64,000 nt of DNA from Kaistia hirudinis (GTDB lineage Bacteria; Pseudomonadota; Alphaproteobacteria; Rhizobiales; Kaistiaceae): positions 806,001-870,000 of the forward strand of contig NZ_JACIDS010000002.1 of NCBI RefSeq assembly GCF_014196455.1. The letters run 5' to 3'. Of the stretch, positions 18,248 through 25,983 are shown piece by piece. Every line of letters starts with the position of its first letter. The stretch's first letter is position 1. Both the position numbers and the translations under genes were made by a program. The notes under the pieces are model-generated. The model was not told where the DNA came from. It made no database searches and worked only from the letters and a program-made list of their open reading frames with translations.

Positions 18248-19303
18248 ATGAAGACGATCAAGGGCCCCGCCATCTTCCTCGCGCAGTTCGCGGGCGACGC
18301 GGCACCGTTCAATTCGTTCGACGCGATCTGCGGCTGGGCGGCTTCGCTCGGCTACAAGGGCGTGCAGATCCCGACCTGGGACGGGCGCCTCTTCGACCTC
18401 AAGAAAGCCTCGGATTCGAAGGATTATTGCGACGAGATCGCCGGCATCGCCGCCAGCCATGGTCTCGCCATCACCGAGCTTTCGACGCATCTTCAGGGAC
18501 AGCTCGTGGCGGTTCACCCCGTCTATGACGAGCTGATGGACGGCTTTGCCGCTCCCGAGGTGCGCGGCAATCCCAAGGCCCGGCAGGAATGGGCAGTCGA
18601 CCAGGTCAAGCGCGCGCTCCGCGCCTCGAAGCATCTCGGCCTCACCGCGCATCCGACCTTCTCCGGCGCGCTTGCCTGGCCGTTCCTCTATCCCTTCCCG
18701 CAGCGGCCGGCCGGCCTCGTCGAGCAGGCCTTCGCCGAACTCGGCCGGCGCTGGACGCCGATCCTCGACTATGCCGACGCCCACGGCGTCGATCTCGCCT
18801 ATGAGATCCATCCGAGCGAGGACCTGCATGACGGCGTCACCTTCGAGATGTTCCTTGCGGAGGTGAACAACCATCCGCGCGCGAACCTGCTCTACGATCC
18901 CTCGCACTTCGTGCTGCAGCAGCTCGACTATCTCGAATACATCGACATCTATCACGAGCGCATCAAGGCGTTCCACGTGAAGGACGCCGAGTTCAACCCG
19001 ACCGGCCGCCAGGGCGTCTATGGTGGCTTCCAGAGCTGGGTGAACCGTGCCGGCCGCTTCCGCTCGCTCGGCGACGGCCAGGTCGATTTCGGCTCCATCT
19101 TCTCGAAGCTGTCGCAGTACGACTATGGCAGCTGGGCCGTGCTCGAATGGGAATGCGCGCTGAAGCATCCCGAGGACGGCGCGCGCGAGGGCGCCGAGTT
19201 CATCCAGCATCACATCATTCGCGTAACCGAGCGCGCCTTCGACGATTTCGCGGGCGCCGGCACGGATGACGCCGCCAATCGCCGCATTCTCGGCATCGCG
19301 TAA
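18248..19303 (+). CDS. Sugar phosphate isomerase/epimerase (AP-endonuclease 2-type TIM barrel)
   Basis: This 351-residue member of the xylose isomerase-like TIM-barrel superfamily interconverts sugars or their keto and epimeric forms using a divalent metal. Probable metal ligands in order along the barrel are the glutamate in YEIHPSED, the aspartate in LLYDPSHFV, the histidine in KAFHVKDAEF and the glutamate in VLEWECALK. An AAGGAGG box precedes the ATG. The next gene, an oxidoreductase, starts 10 bases downstream, so the two work in one pathway. This pairing is common in rhizobial sugar or inositol catabolic operons. The exact substrate cannot be read from the sequence. Confidence 0.85.
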   Translation: MKTIKGPAIFLAQFAGDAAPFNSFDAICGWAASLGYKGVQIPTWDGRLFDLKKASDSKDYCDEIAGIAASHGLAITELSTHLQGQLVAVHPVYDELMDGFAAPEVRGNPKARQEWAVDQVKRALRASKHLGLTAHPTFSGALAWPFLYPFPQRPAGLVEQAFAELGRRWTPILDYADAHGVDLAYEIHPSEDLHDGVTFEMFLAEVNNHPRANLLYDPSHFVLQQLDYLEYIDIYHERIKAFHVKDAEFNPTGRQGVYGGFQSWVNRAGRFRSLGDGQVDFGSIFSKLSQYDYGSWAVLEWECALKHPEDGAREGAEFIQHHIIRVTERAFDDFAGAGTDDAANRRILGIA

Positions 19304-19313
19304 GGAGACCGAC

Positions 19314-20486
19314 ATGGCCATCGAAGGCAGCAAGGAAGAAGCGTCGTCGGGACGCATCCGTCTCGGCATGGTCGGTGGCGGGCGTGGCGCGTTCATCGGC
19401 GCGGTTCATCGGATCGCCTCGCGCATCGACGACCAGTACGAACTGGTCGCCGGCGCGCTCTCGGCCGATCCGGAGAAGGCGAAGGCCTCGGCCGGCGATC
19501 TCGGCATTGCGCCGGATCGCTCCTATGGCTCCTTCGCCGAGATGGCGAAGGCAGAGGCGGGCCGCGCCGACGGCATCGAGGCGGTCGCGATCGTGACGCC
19601 GAACCACATGCACGCGCCGGCGGCCAAGGCGTTCCTCGAGGCCGGCATCCACGTCATCTGCGACAAGCCGCTGACGACGACGGTGGCCGAGGCCGAGGAG
19701 CTCGTGCAGCTGGTGAAGAAGAGCGGCAAGGTCTTTGCCGTGACTCACAATTACACCGGCTATCCGATGATCCGGCAGGCCCGTGCCATGGTCGCGGCGG
19801 GCGAACTCGGCGAGATCCGCCTCGTCCAGGCGGAATATCCGCAGGACTGGCTGACGGAGCGCGCGGAGACCGCCGGCTCCAAGCAGGCGGAGTGGCGCAC
19901 CGACCCCAAGCGCTCGGGCGCCGGCGGCTGCATCGGCGATATCGGCACGCATGCCTATAATCTCGCCTGCTTCGTTTCGGGTCTTGAGCTCGACGAATTG
20001 CTGGCCCAGCTCACCACCTTCGTGCCCGGCCGGCTGCTCGACGACGACGTGCAGATCATGCTGCGTTGGAAGGGCGGCGCGAAGGGCCTGCTGTGGGCGA
20101 GCCAGGTCGCCGTCGGCAATGAGAACGGGCTGAAGCTGCGCGTCTACGGCACGAAGGGCGGCCTCGAATGGACGCAGGCCGACCCGAACTATCTCTGGTT
20201 CACGAAGTTCGGCGAGCCCAAGCAGCTTCTGACCCGCGGCGGCAATGGCGCCTGGCCCGAGGCGGCGCGCGTGACCCGCGTGCCGGGCGGTCATCCCGAG
20301 GGCTATCTCGAAGGCTTCGCCAACATCTACACCGAAGCCGCCCGCGCGATCCTCGCCGCCCGCAACCGCACGGCGCTCGATCCGGCAGTCATCTTCCCGA
20401 CGGTCGAGGACGGGCTCAAGGGCATGCAGTTCATCGACGCCGCGGTGAAGTCATCCGCCGCGGGGAATGTTTGGACCAAGGTCTGA
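19314..20486 (+). CDS. Gfo/Idh/MocA-family NAD(P)-dependent oxidoreductase
   Basis: This sugar or polyol dehydrogenase of 390 residues starts at ATG 19314, preceded by TAAGGAG that overlaps the end of the isomerase gene. The N-terminal Rossmann fold (about 12-150) carries GMVGGGRGAFIG and a DKP motif (CDKPLTTT) in place of the commoner EKP, where the lysine is catalytic. The C-terminal alpha/beta domain holds the conserved D and H of GGCIGDIGTHAYNL. Paired with the TIM-barrel enzyme, it probably oxidises a keto sugar or inositol-type compound. Its substrate is unknown. A strong terminator follows. Confidence 0.9.
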   Translation: MAIEGSKEEASSGRIRLGMVGGGRGAFIGAVHRIASRIDDQYELVAGALSADPEKAKASAGDLGIAPDRSYGSFAEMAKAEAGRADGIEAVAIVTPNHMHAPAAKAFLEAGIHVICDKPLTTTVAEAEELVQLVKKSGKVFAVTHNYTGYPMIRQARAMVAAGELGEIRLVQAEYPQDWLTERAETAGSKQAEWRTDPKRSGAGGCIGDIGTHAYNLACFVSGLELDELLAQLTTFVPGRLLDDDVQIMLRWKGGAKGLLWASQVAVGNENGLKLRVYGTKGGLEWTQADPNYLWFTKFGEPKQLLTRGGNGAWPEAARVTRVPGGHPEGYLEGFANIYTEAARAILAARNRTALDPAVIFPTVEDGLKGMQFIDAAVKSSAAGNVWTKV

Positions 20487-20508
20487 TCCATCCCGCCGAT
20501 CGAAGTCG

Positions 20509-20533
20509 AAGGGGCGCTGCGGCGCCCCTTTTG
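20509..20533 (+). terminator. Rho-independent terminator after the sugar-catabolism genes
   Basis: A GGGGCGC/GCGCCCC stem with a four-base loop, extended by AA/TT pairs, is followed by four T. It lies 22 bases past the dehydrogenase stop. The rest of the 229-base gap up to the next gene shows nothing I can name. Confidence 0.85.
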
Positions 20534-20715
20534 CTTGGGTGGATGACCGGTCTGCGTTTTTGCAGATCCGGTCTGCGAACTCGCGGATTGAGCCGAAGGT
20601 GGGCCGGGCCTAACCCACCGGCGCGAGCCCGCCGATCCTGATCCAGGCCGCAGCGTCCGCCCACGCTGCCGTTCCGGCGTGCCGTTCAGACCTATCGGGC
20701 GCCGGGAATATAATC

Positions 20716-21153
20716 ATGAACCAGAACACGACGAAGCAGGCCGCCGACACGAACGCCAAGCGCGTGGTCCACGCCTATGTCGAGGCGATGAACGCCGGCG
20801 ACTTCGAGCAGCTCAAGTCCTTGTTCGCGCCCGATGCCGAGATCGTCGGCGTGACCGGAAGCGGCTCGGTCGATTATGCCATGCCGGTCTGGAAGGCCCT
20901 GCATGAGGGCCTCCAGATGGAACTGACGATCGACGACATCATCGGCGAGGGCGATGTCGTGGCGGTGCGCTTCACGGAGCGCGGGCGCTGGGTCGGGCCG
21001 TTCCTGGGCTACGACCAGCCGACGGGCAAGCCCTTCGACATGACGGCGATCGAGTGGTTCGTGCTTGAGAATGGCCTGATCAAGCGACGCTGGGGCGTGC
21101 GGGATTCGGCGGCGCAGGCGAGGCAGATCGGTCTGGTGCCGAAGGCGGCCTGA
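20716..21153 (+). CDS. SnoaL/NTF2-like protein
   Basis: This small cytosolic protein of 145 residues has the NTF2-like alpha+beta cone fold of the SnoaL group. A helix containing VVHAYVEAMNAGDFEQLKSL is followed by the sheet segments FAPDAEIVGV, GDVVAVRFTERGRW and MTAIEWFVLENGLIKRRWG. Members serve as small isomerases, hydrolases or ligand carriers, and the sequence does not show which applies. It converges on the LysR gene, with 9 bases between the stop codons. Confidence 0.8.
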   Translation: MNQNTTKQAADTNAKRVVHAYVEAMNAGDFEQLKSLFAPDAEIVGVTGSGSVDYAMPVWKALHEGLQMELTIDDIIGEGDVVAVRFTERGRWVGPFLGYDQPTGKPFDMTAIEWFVLENGLIKRRWGVRDSAAQARQIGLVPKAA

Positions 21154-21162
21154 GAACCGCGC

Positions 21163-22089
21163 TCAGCGTGCGGATGCGGTGGCATTTTCGTCCGCTGTCC
21201 GGCCTTCGATGAGGTGGCGCGCCGCGCGGATACGCGGCACCATCTCGTCGATGAAGAGGCGAATATGCGCCGCGTTCCTGAGTGTCTCCGGATAGAGAAG
21301 CCAGAGCTCGCCGCGAAATTCGGCGACGTCCGGAAGGCAGCGCAACAGGCCATGCGCCGCTGCGGCGATGGCTGGCAAGGCCGAGATGCCGAGCCCGGAA
21401 CGCACGGCGGCCACGAGGTTCGGCACCGTGTTGCAGCGGATCGCCACCTCGGCGTCGGGCGCCGCCTCGGCCAGCCAGCGCAGCCCGCCGAGCCGCGCGA
21501 TGGCGCGATCTCCGAGCACCAGCCGATGCATGCCGAGATCCTTGATCCGCTCGGGCAGGCCGTGTCGCTCGGCATAGTCGGCGCCGCAATAGAGCCCCCA
21601 CACCGTGTCAGGCAGCCGGAGGCGGACAAGACCGTCTGCCTGCGGCGGCGCGCCGGCTCGTATTGCCACATCCGCTTCGCCGCGCATGAGGTCGAGAAGG
21701 CGATCATCCGCGATCAGTTCGATCGCGAGGCCCGGATGGGCGGCCTGGATGTCGCGAACGGCCGGCGCCACCACGAGCGCAAGCATCGTGTCCGTCGTCG
21801 TCAGGCGTACGGTGCCCGTGGCAGTGCGGCGCCAGGTTTCGGCGAGCGAGACGATTCCGGCGGCTTCCCGCTCGATCGCTTCGGCGCGGGCGATGAGCGC
21901 GCGGCCCTGTTCGGTCAGGCGATAGCCGTCGGCGCGGCGCTCGAAGAGTTGCGCGCCGAGCGCCGTCTCGAGCGCAGCGGTGCGGCGCGCGATGGTGGTC
22001 TGGTTGACGCCGAGCTGCCGTGCGGCGGCGAGCGTCGAGCCGCAACGGGCGACGGCGAGGAATGCGGAGAGATCGTTCCAGTCGAACAT
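21163..22089 (-). CDS. LysR-family transcriptional regulator
   Basis: This regulator of 308 residues (start ATG 22089, MFDWNDLSAF) has an N-terminal winged helix-turn-helix (about 3-62; GSTLAAARQLGVNQTTIARR) and a type 2 periplasmic-binding-like effector domain (about 88-290). The in-frame sequence upstream to 22260 has no homology-like character and runs through the presumed promoter region, so it is left out. It is transcribed away from the ABC-DhaKLM operon start 310 bases away, so it could be a divergent regulator of it, although the GTTTAGTGA boxes there are not the usual LysR T-N11-A form. Confidence 0.88.
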   Translation of the reverse strand: MFDWNDLSAFLAVARCGSTLAAARQLGVNQTTIARRTAALETALGAQLFERRADGYRLTEQGRALIARAEAIEREAAGIVSLAETWRRTATGTVRLTTTDTMLALVVAPAVRDIQAAHPGLAIELIADDRLLDLMRGEADVAIRAGAPPQADGLVRLRLPDTVWGLYCGADYAERHGLPERIKDLGMHRLVLGDRAIARLGGLRWLAEAAPDAEVAIRCNTVPNLVAAVRSGLGISALPAIAAAAHGLLRCLPDVAEFRGELWLLYPETLRNAAHIRLFIDEMVPRIRAARHLIEGRTADENATASAR

Positions 22090-22164
22090 GCGCCATTGTG
22101 CCGGAGCGCAGCGCGCCAGGGCAATTGGCCTTTGAGAGCCGTCGCGCCGATCCTCTTGCTGCAT

Positions 22165-22269
22165 GTTTAGTATTTTGCGCTGCAACCTGCCGCAATGCAG
22201 CATAAAATGGCGGAAAATTGGCGTTGCGTTGTTTAGTGAAATGGGTATCACTAAACACAATCACTAAAC
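22165..22269. promoter_or_regulatory. Cluster of GTTTAGTGA operator-like boxes before the ABC-dha operon
   Basis: GTTTAGTGA at 22231-22239 and TCACTAAAC at 22248-22256 form a perfect 9-bp inverted repeat with an 8-base spacer. A second TCACTAAAC follows at 22261-22269, 13 bases downstream of the first. A partial copy, GTTTAGT, is at 22165-22171. Repeated, oriented boxes like these are typical of a repressor site. They occupy the 310-base gap between the LysR gene and the binding-protein gene, in which I see no gene. The binding protein is unknown; a DeoR- or GntR-type factor encoded elsewhere, or the XRE-like gene of the operon, are candidates. Confidence 0.65.
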
Positions 22270-22399
22270 AGACGTCGGGATGAACCCGCGCAGAGGGAAC
22301 GTGAATTCACCGGCCCTGGATCGCTTGAGGAGGCGGTCCGATCGACCCCGCGGTCTTTCTGCGCGGGCTGCGTCGGCATGGGCCTCCGGGAGGGATCCG

Positions 22400-23734
22400 A
22401 TGAAGAAGCTACTGACGATTGCGTCCGCGATCGGCACGGCCGCCTTGCTGGCCGGCGCTGCGACCGGCGAGGCGCGGGCCGCTGACAAGCAGATCACGCT
22501 GTGCTGGGCCGCCTGGGATCCGGCCAATGCGCTGGTCGAACTCTCCAAGGACTTCACCAAGGAGACCGGCATCGGCATGAAGTTCGAGTTCGTGCCCTGG
22601 ACCAGCTATGCCGATCGCTTCCTGAACGAGCTCAATTCGCACGGCAAGCTCTGCGACCTGATCATCGGCGACAGCCAGTGGGTCGGCGGTTCGGCCGAGA
22701 ACGGTCACTACGTCAAGCTGAACGACTTCTTCGACAAGGAGAAGATCAGCATGGACGATTTCGTGAAGGCGACGGTCGTCGGCTATTCCGAATGGCCCAA
22801 GAACACGCCGAACTACTGGGCGCTCCCGGCCATGGCCGACGCCGTCGGCTGGACCTATCGCAAGGACTGGTTCGCGCGTCCCGAGCTGCAGAAGGAATTC
22901 AAGGAGAAATACGGCCGCGATCTCGCGCCGCCCAAGACCTATGACGAGCTGAAGCAGATTGCGGAGTTCTTCCAGGGCCGCGATATCGACGGCAAGAAGG
23001 TCTATGGCGCCTATATCTTCACCGAGCGCGGCTCGGAAGGCATCACCATGGGCGTGACGAACGTCCTCTACGATTACGGCTTCCAGTACGACGATCCGGC
23101 GAAGCCCTATCACATGGAAGGCTTCGTCAATTCGCCCGAAGCCGTGAAGGGGCTGGAGTTCTACAAGGAGCTCTACACGTGCTGCACGGCGCCGGGCATG
23201 ACCAATGCCTACATGTCCGAGGGTCTCGACGCCTTCAAGTCGGGCCAGGTGGCGATGCAGATGAACTGGTTCGCCTTCTTCCCGGGCCTCTACAAGGATC
23301 CGAATGTCGGCGGCGACAAGATCGGTTTCTTCCCGAACCCGGCCGGTCCTGACGGCCATTTCACGCAGCTCGGCGGGCAGGGCATCTCGGTCGTCGCCTA
23401 TTCCGACAACCAGCCCGAGGCGCTCGAATACATCAAGTGGTTCGCGCAGCCGGCGGTCCAGCAGAAATGGTGGGAGCTCGGCGGCTATTCGGCGATGAAG
23501 TCCGTCGTCGAGGCGCCCGGCTTCGCGGCCAGCGCACCCTTCGCGCCCGACTTCCTCGCCTCGATGAACATGGTCAAGGACTTCTGGGCCGAGCCTTCCT
23601 ATGCCCAGCTGATGCAGGCGATGCAGAAGCGCGTCTCGGACTATGTCGTCGCCGACCAGGGCACGGCCAAGGAGGCGCTCGACGGCCTGGTCAAGGACTG
23701 GACGACGGTCTTCGAGGACGAAGGCAAGATGTAG
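22400..23734 (+). CDS. ABC transporter substrate-binding protein (CUT1, glycerol/polyol type)
   Basis: This is a periplasmic solute-binding protein of 444 residues with a cleavable signal peptide (MKKLLTIASAIGTAALLAG, cleavage near ARA-AD at about 28). The rest is a MalE/UgpB-type two-lobed binding fold containing many aromatic residues (CWAAWDPANAL, FVPWTSYADRF and QMNWFAFFPGLY) that usually stack on polyols or sugars. ATG 22400 is chosen for its GGAGGGATCCG ribosome site; the reading frame is open further upstream. It heads the operon whose small membrane subunit is otherwise found in glycerol importers. The ligand is inferred to be a C3 or polyol compound from the dha genes. Confidence 0.9.
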   Translation: MKKLLTIASAIGTAALLAGAATGEARAADKQITLCWAAWDPANALVELSKDFTKETGIGMKFEFVPWTSYADRFLNELNSHGKLCDLIIGDSQWVGGSAENGHYVKLNDFFDKEKISMDDFVKATVVGYSEWPKNTPNYWALPAMADAVGWTYRKDWFARPELQKEFKEKYGRDLAPPKTYDELKQIAEFFQGRDIDGKKVYGAYIFTERGSEGITMGVTNVLYDYGFQYDDPAKPYHMEGFVNSPEAVKGLEFYKELYTCCTAPGMTNAYMSEGLDAFKSGQVAMQMNWFAFFPGLYKDPNVGGDKIGFFPNPAGPDGHFTQLGGQGISVVAYSDNQPEALEYIKWFAQPAVQQKWWELGGYSAMKSVVEAPGFAASAPFAPDFLASMNMVKDFWAEPSYAQLMQAMQKRVSDYVVADQGTAKEALDGLVKDWTTVFEDEGKM

Positions 23735-23752
23735 CCGGCCGACCCGCAAGAT

Positions 23753-23784
23753 GGCGGCTCCGGGAGCAAGCTCCCGGCGCCGCC
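23753..23784 (+). other. Intercistronic hairpin between binding-protein and permease genes
   Basis: A 13-bp GC-rich stem with one mismatch (GGCGGC-t-CCGGGAG paired with CTCCCGG-c-GCCGCC) closes a CAAG loop, without a T run. Such hairpins after binding-protein genes commonly protect the upstream mRNA and reduce read-through, giving more binding protein than permease. Confidence 0.7.
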
Positions 23785-23839
23785 TCCGAGCGAAACCGGA
23801 GACCGGCGGCATTCCCGTGCGCCGCGATCCCGACAGATC

Positions 23840-24820
23840 ATGCCGGACCGAGCTTTCATGACCGAGACCACGACATCATCGGCGCTTCCGGAGAAGCTTG
23901 CGGGCGCCACGCCCGAAGTGATCGCCCGGCCGATCCGGGGGCTCTCCGACAAGGCGATCGCCTGGTTCTTCATCGGGCCGACGATCCTGCTGCTGCTGGC
24001 GATCAACATCTTCCCGCTGATCTGGACGATCTGGCTCTCGTTCACGAATTACCGCGCCAACAGGCCGAATGCCGAAGTGAAGATGGTGGGGCTCGACTGG
24101 TACCACCGCATCCTGGGCGACGGGGATGTCTGGCTCGCCATGCAGACGACGGCGCACTTCGTCGTCTGGACCATCATCATCGAGACGGTCCTCGGCTTCG
24201 GCCTCGCCTGGCTGATCGACAAGAAGTTCCGCGGCCATGGCCTGTGGACCACGGTCATCCTGATCCCGATGATGCTGTCGCCGGCCGTCGTCGGGAATTT
24301 CTGGACGTTTCTCTATCAGCCGCAGAGCGGGCTGTTCAATTACGTGGTCGGCTTCCTGACCGGCATCGACCCGTCCTCGTTCCAGATGCTGGGCAGCGTG
24401 CGCCTGTCGCCCTGGGCGATCGTGATCGTCGATGCCTGGATGTGGACGCCCTATGTGATGCTGATCTGCCTGGCGGGGCTCCGATCCATCCCCGACTACA
24501 TCTATGAGGCGGCCGAGGTCGACCGCGCCTCGCCCTGGCGCCAGTTCTGGTCGATCACGCTGCCGATGGCGCTGCCCTTCATCATGCTGGCCGTGCTGTT
24601 CCGCGGCATCGAGAACTTCAAGATGTTCGACATGGTCAACCTGCTGACGGGCGGCGGCCCCGGCTCGACCACCGAGGTCGTGTCGATCACGCTGAAGCGG
24701 CAGGCTTTCGAGAGCTGGCGCACCGGCTATTCCTCGGCGCTCGCCATCATCCTGTTCGTGACCGTCTTCGGCCTCGCCAACATCTATGTGAAGGCGCTCA
24801 ACCGGGTGAAGCAGAGATGA
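23840..24820 (+). CDS. ABC transporter permease, MalF/UgpA type
   Basis: This is one half of the transmembrane channel of the importer. The 326-residue protein has an N-terminal cytoplasmic segment, then six predicted helices starting at AWFFIGPTILLLLAINIFPL. The ATPase-contact EAA loop is IYEAAEVDRASPWRQFWSI followed by TLP. ATG 23840 is used; a second in-frame ATG at 23858 (MTETTTSS) is equally possible. Its stop overlaps the start of the second permease (ATGA), which argues for one-to-one production of the two. Confidence 0.92.
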   Translation: MPDRAFMTETTTSSALPEKLAGATPEVIARPIRGLSDKAIAWFFIGPTILLLLAINIFPLIWTIWLSFTNYRANRPNAEVKMVGLDWYHRILGDGDVWLAMQTTAHFVVWTIIIETVLGFGLAWLIDKKFRGHGLWTTVILIPMMLSPAVVGNFWTFLYQPQSGLFNYVVGFLTGIDPSSFQMLGSVRLSPWAIVIVDAWMWTPYVMLICLAGLRSIPDYIYEAAEVDRASPWRQFWSITLPMALPFIMLAVLFRGIENFKMFDMVNLLTGGGPGSTTEVVSITLKRQAFESWRTGYSSALAIILFVTVFGLANIYVKALNRVKQR

Positions 24821-25770
24821 GCGGACTGTCCCAGGCCCATTCCGTCGTCGCGCCCTCGACCGCGACGCGGCGCATCGCCGGCGCCATCGTCATCGTCTAC
24901 GCGCTGGTCACGCTGATTCCGCTCCTGTGGATCATCGCCACCAGCTTCAAGACGCCGCCGGATTCGATCGCCTATCCGCCGAAGATCGTCTTCACGCCCT
25001 CGCTCGAGGGCTATGTGAACCTCTTCACGACGCGGACGCGCCAGTCGCCGGAAATGCTGGCGCAGCTTCCCCCGCCCACGACCTGGTATGACAAGCTGGT
25101 GCGCTCGCGGAACATGGTCATCGCCGGGCCGTCCAACGTGATCCCGCGCTTCGTCAACTCGATCATCATCGCCTTCGGCTCGACGTTCCTGGCGGTATTT
25201 CTCGGAACGCTCGCCGCCTATGGCTTCTCGCGCTTCCGCGTGCCGCTCAAGGACGATTTGCTGTTCTTCATCCTGTCGACGCGCATGATGCCGCCGATCG
25301 CGGTCGCGATCCCGATCTACCTCATGTATCGCGAGATCGGCCTCACCGACACCAAGCTCGGCATGATCCTGCTCTATACGGCGGTGAACGTGTCGCTTGC
25401 CGTCTGGCTGCTCAAGGGCTTCATCGACGAGATCCCGCGCGAATATGAGGAAGCGGCGATGATCGACGGCTATACGCGGCTGCAGGCCTTCCGCAAGGCG
25501 GTGCTGCCGCAGGCGGCGACGGGCATCGCGGCGACGGCGATCTTCTGCCTGATCTTCGCCTGGAACGAATATGCCTTCGCGGTGCTGCTCACTTCGGGCA
25601 ATGCGCAGACCATGCCGCCCTTCATTCCCTTCATCATCGGCGAGGGAGGGCAGGACTGGCCGGCGGTCGCCGCCGCGACGACTTTGTTCGTCATCCCGAT
25701 CCTCGTTTTCACCATCCTGCTCAGGAAGCACCTCCTGCGCGGCATCACCTTCGGAGCGGTGCGCAAATGA
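24817..25770 (+). CDS. ABC transporter permease, MalG/UgpE type
   Basis: This second channel subunit has 317 residues, with a first helix at VIVYALVTLIPLLWIIATSF and five more predicted helices, and an EAA loop (EYEEAAMIDGYTRLQAF). An unusually long periplasmic stretch between helices 1 and 2 (about residues 45-105) contains LFTTRTRQSPEMLAQLPPP, a feature of the glycerol/polyol branch rather than of maltose permeases. It overlaps the upstream permease by ATGA and the downstream 70-residue protein in the same way. Confidence 0.92.
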   Translation: MSGLSQAHSVVAPSTATRRIAGAIVIVYALVTLIPLLWIIATSFKTPPDSIAYPPKIVFTPSLEGYVNLFTTRTRQSPEMLAQLPPPTTWYDKLVRSRNMVIAGPSNVIPRFVNSIIIAFGSTFLAVFLGTLAAYGFSRFRVPLKDDLLFFILSTRMMPPIAVAIPIYLMYREIGLTDTKLGMILLYTAVNVSLAVWLLKGFIDEIPREYEEAAMIDGYTRLQAFRKAVLPQAATGIAATAIFCLIFAWNEYAFAVLLTSGNAQTMPPFIPFIIGEGGQDWPAVAAATTLFVIPILVFTILLRKHLLRGITFGAVRK

Positions 25771-25979
25771 GCGACCAGACCGCGGCGCCACGCGCCTCGC
25801 TGCTCTCCCGCTTCCTGCGCCTCCGCCGCGGGCCCTGGGAGAATCTCGCCACCATCCTGATCGGGCTCGGCGTCGTCATGCTGATGCAACCCTTCTCGGC
25901 GACGGCTTACGCCTACTCCTTCATCACGATCCTGGCGGGCACGGCGATGTTCGCAATCGTCAGCCATTTCCCGGAGTAG
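25767..25979 (+). CDS. Small DUF2160-like membrane protein of the ABC importer
   Basis: This 70-residue protein has two predicted membrane helices (about 25-43 and 48-66; ATILIGLGVVMLMQPF and YSFITILAGTAMFAIVSHF) and a basic cytoplasmic N-terminus (LLSRFLRLRRG). Small two-helix proteins of this kind accompany the GlpSTPQV-type glycerol importers of rhizobia. The ATG overlaps the stop of the second permease, and the first ATPase gene follows 4 bases later. The role is unknown: it may be an accessory channel subunit or stabiliser. Confidence 0.8.
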   Translation: MSDQTAAPRASLLSRFLRLRRGPWENLATILIGLGVVMLMQPFSATAYAYSFITILAGTAMFAIVSHFPE

Positions 25980-25983
25980 AGAA

